From: Rhodanobacter sp.
GTDB lineage: Bacteria; Pseudomonadota; Gammaproteobacteria; Xanthomonadales; Rhodanobacteraceae
NCBI GenBank assembly: GCA_004298505.1
Contig: SCRO01000012.1
Span: forward strand, 1-57,102
Reading direction: 5' to 3'
Length of the DNA: 57,102 bases
A program made the translations under genes and the position numbers. Within the stretch, counting starts at the first letter, position 1. Each line of letters begins with the position of its first letter. Under the pieces are notes generated by a model, which was given only the letters and a program-made list of their open reading frames with translations, made no database searches and was not told where the DNA came from. Below are positions 24,408 to 31,103 of this stretch, piece after piece.

Positions 24408-25306
24408 CGTTCCCCCACCAGTCCAACACTCTTTAAGTAAATGAGATTTTGCTTGGCGAAACCGAGCGCCGAACCAGCGTCGGCTGGATCGCAGTCTTGC
24501 TCCACCGTAGCCCAACCATTGAAGTCCTTCTCCTCGATCGCTACCCGCAACCCAGAAAAGTCCACAGCTCCGCGTCCGAGCCTACAGAACACGCCTGAGG
24601 CGCACGCTTCGTAAAAGCCGATACGCTCTCGAACAACTCGATCTCTTATCGATAAATCAACGTCCTTAAAATGAAGATATGAGACTCGATTGCTATAGCG
24701 CTTGAATACGCTGACGGGATCAAATCCCGCGTAGACACTATGACCGGTGTCTAGACACAACCCGAGCAGCGATTTGTCGATGTTTTCCATGACTAGGTCT
24801 AACTCGTCTTCGAACTCAACGTAACCAGCAACGTGAGCATGAAGTGATACCTTTAACCCGAATTCTTCTGTACCAATTTTTGCGACCGTCTTGATACGAT
24901 CTAAGAACGCATTGAAATCTGCGCCACGAAGACGTGGTGCCTCATCGCTCCGACCCGCCGCTGCGGCGCGCTCTGGAGCGATTGAATCAATAAGGACAAG
25001 TTTGTCCGAACCGTGTGCCGCCAAGACGCGGCAAGTACGTATCGCCGCATCCTTCACGCTGTCCCATTTCGCAGGGTCATGGAGCGGTCGAAACAAAACG
25101 CCGCCAATAAGCGTAAGATCACGTTGCTTTAGCGCGTCTCCCAATAACGCCGGATCCTCTGGCATGAACCCTAGGGGGCCGAGTTCAATGCCGTTGTAGC
25201 CAGCCTCGCGGGCGTCGTCTAACACCTTGCTCCACGGAGGGTTGCGAGGATCGCCGGCAAATTCAACTCCCCACGAACACGGTGCATTTCCAATCGAAAG
25301 ATTCAT
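24404..25306 (-). CDS. IolE/IolH-like sugar isomerase or dehydratase (TIM barrel)
   Basis: A 300-residue xylose-isomerase-like TIM-barrel protein. The start IGNAPCSWGVEFAGDPRNPPW, then DDAREAGYNGIELGPLGFMP, is typical of an inosose dehydratase or isomerase paralogue that is distinct from the classical IolE seen at 44.3 kb. Metal-binding candidates are the glutamate and histidines in KVSLHAHVAGYVEFEDE, LGLCLDTGHSVYAG, YLHFKD and the late ATVEQDCD. It would act on an inosose or related keto-sugar produced by the flanking dehydrogenases. It lies between two Gfo/Idh genes and overlaps the downstream one by 4 bp. The exact reaction is uncertain. Confidence 0.75.
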   Translation of the reverse strand: MNLSIGNAPCSWGVEFAGDPRNPPWSKVLDDAREAGYNGIELGPLGFMPEDPALLGDALKQRDLTLIGGVLFRPLHDPAKWDSVKDAAIRTCRVLAAHGSDKLVLIDSIAPERAAAAGRSDEAPRLRGADFNAFLDRIKTVAKIGTEEFGLKVSLHAHVAGYVEFEDELDLVMENIDKSLLGLCLDTGHSVYAGFDPVSVFKRYSNRVSYLHFKDVDLSIRDRVVRERIGFYEACASGVFCRLGRGAVDFSGLRVAIEEKDFNGWATVEQDCDPADAGSALGFAKQNLIYLKSVGLVGER

Positions 25307-25324
25307 TAGATACTCCCATAAAAT

Positions 25325-26440
25325 TTAAAAATTCGACAGTTTTACCCATCGGCCCTCTCGCCACGAAGCGAAAGACGCGACGACCAGCCGGCTGGCCTCC
25401 AGCCCATCCCTAAAGGTCGGGAAGATTGCATCACCGGATTCGATTGCAACTAGGAAGTCTCGGGCCTCAATAACCAACTGGTCCCCGTAGCCGGTGCCGT
25501 GACCTGGTCCAAGGCAGAATGCTTTATAGTCGGGATGCTCAGGTCCAGTCAGGATCTTAGTGAAGCCTCGCCTCCCTTCCTCTGCGCTCCCCTTGTAAAA
25601 CCACAAAGCGTTTTGATCTTCTTGATCGAAACGAAGGGAACCCTTAGTCCCAAAAATCTCGAACGCGTAGCCGAGCTTCCTTCCCAACGCAACACGACTG
25701 AAGGAAAGGGTCCCTATTGCTCCGTTTGCGAATCGGCACAGCACGTTGGCCTGATCGTCGTTGGTCACCGCCTCATATCCTGTTTCCGACGGTCTAGACG
25801 CATGCACGATCTGAGCGTCGGCTACCAGGGACTCGATGGGTCCGACCAAGCGAAGGACGCTATTGAACATATGTGGCGACAGGTCCCCCAAGGTTCCTGA
25901 GGCATCGCCCCTGGTGCGCCAGTTAGCGGGAGCACTCGGATCAGCCAAGAAATCCTCGTTATGTTCTGCCCGAACGTGAACGATTTCCCCAATTTCACCG
26001 GATTGAATTATCTGGTAAGCCAGCTGGCTTGCCGGCGTCCTCATATAGTTGAAGCCAACCATATTAACGACGCGTGCCTCGTTGGCCGCTGTGCACATGG
26101 CTCGCGCATCGTCCAATGACGCACCAAGGGGCTTCTCACACAACACTGGCTTCCCAGCCGCAAAGGCAGCGAGGGCGATCTCGCGATGAGTTGTCTGCGG
26201 AGAAGCAATGATAATTGCCTCGACGGCGGGATCATCAACCAGCTGTCGCCAGTTGCCGGTCGAACGATGGAAGCCGAGGGCGGCCGCCATTTTCGCGGCG
26301 CCGTCGTCAGTGCTCGTGCACAGAACCTCGCAGGTCGGGCGTAGTGAAGTGTTGAAGACGGATCCTACAGATTGCAGGGCGACCGCATGGCGTTTCCCCA
26401 TGTAGCCCGAACCAACCACACCAAAACCGATAGATTTCAC
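25325..26440 (-). CDS. Gfo/Idh/MocA-family oxidoreductase, first gene of the minus-strand island operon
   Basis: A 371-residue dehydrogenase. The GTG at 26440 is chosen because GAGAGGA lies at the right distance; longer in-frame starts at 26455 (ATG) and 26479 (TTG) exist, but the latter falls inside the operator. The protein opens with KSIGFGVVGSGYMGKRHAVAL, and carries PVLCEKPLGASLDDA and VGFNYMRTPASQLAY. DLSPHMFNSVLRLVGPI is at the usual C-terminal catalytic position. It likely oxidises inositol or a relative with NAD(P). A perfect 16-bp LacI operator sits just upstream of it. It shares codon style with the rest of the island and differs from the backbone. Confidence 0.85.
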   Translation of the reverse strand: MKSIGFGVVGSGYMGKRHAVALQSVGSVFNTSLRPTCEVLCTSTDDGAAKMAAALGFHRSTGNWRQLVDDPAVEAIIIASPQTTHREIALAAFAAGKPVLCEKPLGASLDDARAMCTAANEARVVNMVGFNYMRTPASQLAYQIIQSGEIGEIVHVRAEHNEDFLADPSAPANWRTRGDASGTLGDLSPHMFNSVLRLVGPIESLVADAQIVHASRPSETGYEAVTNDDQANVLCRFANGAIGTLSFSRVALGRKLGYAFEIFGTKGSLRFDQEDQNALWFYKGSAEEGRRGFTKILTGPEHPDYKAFCLGPGHGTGYGDQLVIEARDFLVAIESGDAIFPTFRDGLEASRLVVASFASWREGRWVKLSNF

Positions 26441-26463
26441 TGTTGATCCTCTCATCTTAGTTA

Positions 26464-26479
26464 TTGCAAGCGCTTGCAA
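26464..26479. promoter_or_regulatory. LacI-family operator 1 (idh promoter)
   Basis: TTGCAAGCGCTTGCAA is a perfect 16-bp palindrome 24 bp upstream of the chosen oxidoreductase start. The core TGCAAGCGCTTGCA recurs upstream of iolD (30963-30976) and, as a doubled partial site, upstream of the LacI gene (29075-29100). Confidence 0.8.
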
Positions 26480-26801
26480 CTAGAGTTTCATTGGTTTAGG
26501 GTGCTACGTCAAGCCTCAGTTTCCTTGAGGGAACGCCTCTAAGGAAATGCGACAGGCGGAAAGCTCCGACGTAAGTTTCGCAAGACGGCAGGAGGGGACG
26601 GAACGTGTCAACAGCTTCCCAACACCCGGCGAGAGATTTTTATGTAACAACTTCCGGCAACACGGTGTCGACCGGGGTGACGCCAGCGCGTAGAGCACCG
26701 GCGGTATGGATGAGCTGCTTGGCACCCATGGTGAGAGGTCGGGGTTGATGTGGACTGCGATGGGCGGCAAGGCGACGGTTGGCGCGCCTTTGACGTAGCG
26801 C
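26480..26801. other. Intergenic region upstream of the idh operon
   Basis: About 320 bp between the operator and the IS debris. It should contain the idh promoter close to the operator. The remainder encodes nothing I recognise on either strand and may be degraded IS sequence. Confidence 0.4.
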
Positions 26802-26850
26802 TTAGGAAGCGTAAAGAAACAATATAGCTTTTATTAGTTCGGTGAGATGA
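26802..26850. mobile_element. Solo end of an ISAzo13-like element
   Basis: AGGAAGCGTAAAGAAACAAT, then ATAGCTTTTATTAGTTCGGT and GAGATGA, closely matches the end of the intact ISAzo13 element at 29263-29307 (AGGAAGCGTAAAGAAATAAC and onward). It abuts an IS66 left end directly. Confidence 0.65.
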
Positions 26851-26852
26851 GG

Positions 26853-27142
26853 GTAAACGTCTGCCGCAGCCATCTTGTTGCCCTCGCCTAAGCCCATCAC
26901 GCTGCGGTCTTTCCTGACGCGGGTGTGAGCGATGGCGATGGGCAAGGTGGAGTCATGGGCAGAGCATGTCCGCCGGTGGCGGAGTAGCGGTCTGACGCGG
27001 GCGGTGTACTGCGCTGAGCATGGGGTGAAGGCGGCGACGATGCCACGTGCGAGCTGTCATCCGAAGCGTTCGCCTGGCTGTGTGCGGGGGTCGACTGGCG
27101 ACGACTGAGTGATCGCGTCATGCCACGGCACGTGGTGTGATC
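26853..27142 (+). mobile_element. IS66-type element, copy B, with internal deletion
   Basis: GTAAACGTCTGCCGCAGCCA opens an IS66 left end identical in layout to copies A and C. The small tnpA gene is readable (WAEHVRRWRSSGLTRAVYC, then AEHGVKAATM). After about 27040 the sequence changes to ELSSEAFAWLCAGVDWRRLS, the C-terminus of the IS66 accessory protein TnpB, with a stop at 27142. The region between has been deleted and no tnpC is attached. Confidence 0.65.
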
Positions 27143-27199
27143 AGCAATTCTCTATGGCTACCGGATCGGAACCGCTGGACAAATGCTCGCTAATCGGAT

Positions 27200-27660
27200 A
27201 TGGGAGCATCGGGCCCGACTGATGGATGTTGGCCATTGGCGGCACGGGCGGACACCAACGCAGGCAGTGGCTTGGGTTTCGATGACCTGATCGGTGAGCT
27301 GCGGGCGCTGGCGGGCAGCTTTCAGGACAAGCGCACCGGGCGCAATACCCGTTACAGCATCGAAGACATCGTGCTGGCGGCGTTCTCGGTGTTCTGGACG
27401 CAGAGCCCGTCGTTCCTGGCGCACCAGAGCACGATGCAGCAGGTGCGGGGCCAGAGCAACGCCGGGACGCTGTTCGCCATGACCGCGATCCCTACGGACA
27501 ACCCCATCCGGGACCTGCTGGATGCGGTGCCGCCCGAGGCCGTGTTTCCATTGTTCAAGCGGATCGTGGAGCGACTCGATGCTGCGGGCTATCTCAAATC
27601 CTATCGCGTGCTTGAGGATCAGCTGCTGATCGCGCTGGACGGCACCCAAACGTCCGGTGA
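27200..27660 (+). mobile_element. DDE transposase N-terminal fragment
   Basis: The frame gives FDDLIGELRALAGSFQDKRTGRNTRYSIEDIVLAAFSVFWTQ, then IPTDNPIRDLLDAVPPEAVFPLFKRIVERLDAAGYLKSY and VLEDQLLIALDGTQ, where the first catalytic aspartate would lie. It is the front of an IS4-superfamily or ISNCY-type transposase. Homology ends at ALDGTQ; the rest of the frame to 27787 is the reverse of another fragment. It is inactive, and the family is tentative. Confidence 0.6.
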
Positions 27661-27689
27661 GGCCGTGCGATTCGGTAAACATCTCGTCG

Positions 27690-27880
27690 AGTGCGGCTTG
27701 CACCGCGGTACATATGCCAGACAACATCATCGCGAGCACGCGCCGCACGGTGAGTTTGCGTTGCCGGGTGAACGTTCCCGGACGTAGCCGAAAAGGTGCG
27801 ATGAGCGAAGGGTCGTGAAGGTGCGACGAGAACTCAAACAGCAGTAATGCGGGATCGAGTATTTGACTTCATAGCCGTTT
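27690..27880 (-). mobile_element. IS4-like transposase front fragment (inverted partner of 22.9 kb)
   Basis: On the minus strand the frame reads LFEFSSHLHDPSLIAPFRLRPGTFTRQRKLTVRRVLAMMLSGICTAVQAALDEMF and then stops matching. The nucleotide sequence is the inverted counterpart of 22871-23056. It is fused tail to tail with the transposase fragment at 27200-27660. Confidence 0.6.
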
Positions 27881-27930
27881 TTATCAATGCGTTACGATGC
27901 AAGTATCCTCTCGTACGCGCGCCGAAGAAG

Positions 27931-29037
27931 TCAGTCTTTTCTGGGGGAATCGCTTAGGTTCGGAGTATTGGTCACTATCGGGCTCTTTCCGCAATCCTCC
28001 AGCAAACGGAGCGTGCCCCGCACGACCGGCACACATTCGAATGTTCGAGTTAGACCACGTCGGGACAGTTCATCGATTGTTTTCAAGAGGAACTCGACTG
28101 AGTATTCGATGATAGATGATATTGGCTGGCGAATTGTCGTCAGATTGTATGCCGACCAACTGGCCATCGCGATATCGTTGAATCCTAGGATCCCGACCTC
28201 TGCCGGTACTCCCACCCCTCGTTCCCTGCAGGCGTCAATGGCGCCCATAGCGATGATGTCATCGCCACAGAAAACGGCCTCGACGTTCTTGGATTCCAGC
28301 AGCTCTTGCATGCCGCGAAACCCGGATTCATGCGAGAATGACTGGCTGAATAGGACAATCTCAGGCTTCAGGTGCGACTTCACCAGGCCAGCCGTAAGCC
28401 CTTTCAAGCGGTCGATGGTCGAAGTAGCTCGTTCTGGACCGCCCAGAAAAGCGATCTTCCTATACCCACGCTCGAGCAACAGGTCGGCAGCGAGACGACC
28501 GCCTTGGAAGTTGTCAGCTCCGACCACGCTAACGGAACTGTTCTCGACCGGTCGGCCAAAGGCATGAACTACCGGAATGTGAACTTTTTTACACGCTCGC
28601 ACAAATCCCGACGGAAGGCTCGAAGAAGCTACGATGACCCCGTCGACACTGTATTGCAATAGCATCTCCAGCGCGCCGTTTAGATTTTTCGCTTCTGACA
28701 GGTTAGCAATCAGTGGCCTCAAGCCCCGTTGTTGCAGCTTGCGCGCAAACAAGTCAAAGATTTCCATGAACGCTGGGTTATTGAAGTTATCAGCCACAAG
28801 CCCGATCAGTTCCGTGCGACGCGTCATTAAGCTGCGTGCCAACGCATTAGGCTGGTACCCCAGAGCTTTCGTCGCAGCTAAAACTTTCTCTCGCGTCTTC
28901 GGTGAGACACTCGCCCCTTCGGTAAAAGCGCGCGATACTGCCGATATCGACACGCCGGCGAGTTCCGCTACTTCTTTTGCCGTCGCACGACGACCCACTG
29001 GCGAACTTCTAGCGGTTTTTTCCATAATGTTGGACAC
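27931..29037 (-). CDS. LacI-family regulator of the inositol island
   Basis: A 368-residue repressor read from a GTG at 29037 behind GGGAG; an ATG at 29025 is the alternative. The helix-turn-helix is RRATAKEVAELAGVSISAVSRAF, followed by the hinge helix with YQPNALARSLMTRRTELIGL. The effector domain has DGVIVASSSLPSGFV, VVGADNFQGGRLAADLLLERGYRKIAFLGG and AVFCGDDIIAMGAIDACRERG, ending VGILGFNDI. It lies between the two divergent halves of the island. Palindromes of the form TGCAAGCGCTTGCA upstream of the idh operon, of iolD and of this gene itself suggest that it represses all three, itself included. The inducer is probably an inositol derivative, by context only. Confidence 0.88.
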   Translation of the reverse strand: MSNIMEKTARSSPVGRRATAKEVAELAGVSISAVSRAFTEGASVSPKTREKVLAATKALGYQPNALARSLMTRRTELIGLVADNFNNPAFMEIFDLFARKLQQRGLRPLIANLSEAKNLNGALEMLLQYSVDGVIVASSSLPSGFVRACKKVHIPVVHAFGRPVENSSVSVVGADNFQGGRLAADLLLERGYRKIAFLGGPERATSTIDRLKGLTAGLVKSHLKPEIVLFSQSFSHESGFRGMQELLESKNVEAVFCGDDIIAMGAIDACRERGVGVPAEVGILGFNDIAMASWSAYNLTTIRQPISSIIEYSVEFLLKTIDELSRRGLTRTFECVPVVRGTLRLLEDCGKSPIVTNTPNLSDSPRKD

Positions 29038-29074
29038 CGGTACGCTCCCTTTTGCAATATTTCGCATATTATGA

Positions 29075-29100
29075 AAGCGCTTGCATTGCTGCAAGCGCTT
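29075..29100. promoter_or_regulatory. Doubled LacI operator upstream of the regulator
   Basis: AAGCGCTTGCA (29075-29085) and TGCAAGCGCTT (29090-29100) are mirror images separated by 4 bp. Each contains the AAGCGCTT core of the island operator. They sit about 40 bp upstream of the regulator start, right at the edge of an IS66 fragment, and point to autoregulation. Confidence 0.7.
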
Positions 29101-29104
29101 CCGT

Positions 29105-29262
29105 ACGTAGGTGGAGCGGTTCTTCGACTGGATCAAGCGCCAGTTCCAGCGCCAGGGTCTGTTGCCCAGCAATCCATTCACCAAGGCACTGGCCTATGCG
29201 CGCGAGCGCTGGTTGGGTCTGGAAATGTTCCTCACCGATCCGGATGTGCCGATCGACACCAA
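29105..29262 (+). mobile_element. IS66 transposase tnpC, 3' part, segment 1
   Basis: The frame VERFFDWIKRQFQRQGLLPSNP, then FTKALAYARERWLGLEMFLTDPDVPID, matches the C-terminal part of the IS66 transposase TnpC. It is interrupted at 29262 by an ISAzo13 element and resumes at 30551. The N-terminal two-thirds of tnpC are missing; the fragment begins next to the LacI operator. Confidence 0.75.
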
Positions 29263-30550
29263 GGAAGCGTAAAGAAATAACATAGCTTTTATTGGTTTGG
29301 TGAGATGACATAGTTCCACTCGCCATGGAAGTCATCGCGGGAGAGGCGGATGGCGGCGAATGCTTCGTCAGAGACCTTGACGCCCTTGGTGTACAGCGCG
29401 GGATCAAGTGCTGCGCGCACCTTGAGCCCTTTGCGGGTCGTCGTTGCGGCAATCAGATTGACGATGACCTCGTGGCTCACCAAGGGTTGTCCGCGCCAAT
29501 TCAGGCTGAGGTGAGAAAACAAACGATGCTCAATCTTGTTCCACTTGCTGGTGCCCGGTGGAAAGTGGCTCACCCGGATGGACAAACCCAGCTCATCGGC
29601 GAGGCGTTGCAGCTCCAGCTTCCACAGCCGCACCCTTGAACCGTTGCTGCCACCGCCAGCGGCCATGATCAGGAGTTCCTTGGCCGCCGGATAAAGGGGC
29701 TGCCCCATGGCCTGCCACCAGCGCCGAATCGTGGCTACGGCAAAGCTGGCGGTGTCGTGATCGGTGCCCACGCTCACCCAGCCGGCGTTGTGGGCGACAT
29801 CGTAGACGCCATAGGGATTGGCCCGCCCCAACGCGGCATCCACAAAGTCATGCACCTTGACGGGCTCGGGCGCGCCTTGGGGCATCCACTCCTTGCCGGC
29901 GTTCTTGTGGCGCCCCACCAACTCTTTCTTCTTCGTATCCACCGAAATCACCGGCTGTCCCGCACTCAGAGCCGCTTGCGTCTTGTCGTTGATGTAGTCG
30001 AACTGGGCGTTACGGTCCGGGTGGCTGGCACCCTCCAGCGTCTTGCGATTACCTTGCAGGCTGTACCCCAGCTCTTTGAGCAAGACACCGACCGAAACAT
30101 GGCTGATGGCATGCCCTTGTGCGCCCAGTTCACACGCCAGTTGCATCAAGCTCTTGCACGTCCAGCGCAGCGGGGACTGGGGATCGCCGCGGGCGGCAGG
30201 CTCGACCAGGCGCTCCAGCGCTTCGCGTACGCCCGGGTTCCGATCTACCAGCTTCTTGCGCCCGGCCCCGGCACGCCTCACGCGATGCGGCCCATCCACG
30301 ACCGGCTGAGGTGCAGCCAGCTCCTTGAGTCCGGCCAGTATGGTGCCCCGCGCCACCCCTGTAGCCTGGCTCACACGCTTGACGCCGCCATGACCCAACA
30401 CCTTCGCTTCCACCGCCACATGCAGTCGCCTTTGCCGCTCATCAAGGATCCCTTTGAGCGCTTCATACCGGGCCGTAATCAATACATCTGCTTCCATTCG
30501 GCAAGTCTATAGCTTGATGCTACAAAGTACGAATTATATATTTACGTTTA
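29263..30550 (-). mobile_element. ISAzo13-family insertion sequence, apparently complete
   Basis: An element of about 1.29 kb inserted in the IS66 tnpC gene. CCAA is present on both sides (29259-29262 and 30551-30554) and would be the target duplication. Removing one copy plus the element restores the tnpC frame PID-TNHLERAL. The ends share an imperfect inverted repeat around GCGTAAAGAAATAA (left) and ACGTAAATATATAA (right, reverse complement). A single transposase gene fills it. Confidence 0.75.
29289..30497 (-). CDS. ISAzo13-family transposase
   Basis: A 402-residue DDE transposase. The N-terminal third is a DNA-binding region (VLGHGGVKRVSQATGVARGTILAGLKEL). The catalytic core has VISVDTKKKELVGRHKNAG with the first aspartate, DHDTASFAVATIRRWWQAMG, LLIMAAGGGSNGSRVRLWKLELQ, and SHFPPGTSKWNKIEHRLFSHLSLNWRG with the glutamate. 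The length is normal and no stop or frameshift is seen, so the element may still be active. The frame ends inside the left terminal region. Confidence 0.85.
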   Translation of the reverse strand: MEADVLITARYEALKGILDERQRRLHVAVEAKVLGHGGVKRVSQATGVARGTILAGLKELAAPQPVVDGPHRVRRAGAGRKKLVDRNPGVREALERLVEPAARGDPQSPLRWTCKSLMQLACELGAQGHAISHVSVGVLLKELGYSLQGNRKTLEGASHPDRNAQFDYINDKTQAALSAGQPVISVDTKKKELVGRHKNAGKEWMPQGAPEPVKVHDFVDAALGRANPYGVYDVAHNAGWVSVGTDHDTASFAVATIRRWWQAMGQPLYPAAKELLIMAAGGGSNGSRVRLWKLELQRLADELGLSIRVSHFPPGTSKWNKIEHRLFSHLSLNWRGQPLVSHEVIVNLIAATTTRKGLKVRAALDPALYTKGVKVSDEAFAAIRLSRDDFHGEWNYVISPNQ

Positions 30551-30849
30551 CCAACCATCTGGAGCGTGCGCTGCGGGTGATACCGATGGGCCGCAGTAAC
30601 TGGAATTTTTGTTGGGTGGAACTCGGCGCCAAGCACGTTGGCATCATGCAGAGCCCGATCGTCACCTGCCGTCTGCACGGCATCGATCCCTATAGCTATC
30701 TGGTCGATGTGCTGCAGCGTGTCGGTCAGCATCCCGCCTTGCGCGTTGCCGAACTCACCCCGCGCCAGTGGAAGCCGCATTTCACGCAGAATCCGCTGCG
30801 CTCGGCTCTTTACGCCATAGATGCCGGGTACGTGCAACAACACCGCTGA
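30551..30849 (+). mobile_element. IS66 transposase tnpC, 3' part, segment 2
   Basis: Continues segment 1 in frame after the ISAzo13 insertion: NHLERALRVIPMGRSNWNFCW, then MQSPIVTCRLHGIDPYSYLVDVLQRVGQHPALRVAELTPRQWKPHF and a stop at 30849. These are the conserved last 100 residues of IS66 transposases. The GTTACCGCTTACGTTAC region just after the stop may be the right terminal repeat. Confidence 0.75.
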
Positions 30850-30962
30850 GTTACCGCTTACGTTACTACCGCACCCCGTACAAAGCCGTCGCACCACTCG
30901 GCTGTAAGCCAGATCCAGTGCGCGAAGGGCTCACTTGCAGGCCACGCGCCCTAACTTTTGTG

Positions 30963-30976
30963 TGCAAGCGCTTGCA
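30963..30976. promoter_or_regulatory. LacI-family operator 3 (iolD promoter)
   Basis: TGCAAGCGCTTGCA, a perfect 14-bp palindrome identical to the core of operator 1, lies 128 bp upstream of the iolD start, between the IS66 remnant and the operon. It links the plus-strand iolDCBJ genes to the LacI regulator at 27.9 kb. Confidence 0.78.
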
Positions 30977-31103
30977 ATCGATGCGATGTTCGTCCAGCAT
31001 GTACCAACAGGTAGCCGGCTCGAAAACGAGCGGAGGGAACGCGTCATAGCAGTGGCGCCCTATTCGACACACCTGCGACAGAAACAAATTAGGAGGAATA
31101 CAC

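Noticed and set aside
27158-27748. A 196-codon minus-strand frame opposite the transposase at 27.2 kb
   Set aside because: Only its first 35 or so codons resemble a transposase start; the rest is the antisense of the plus-strand transposase fragment.
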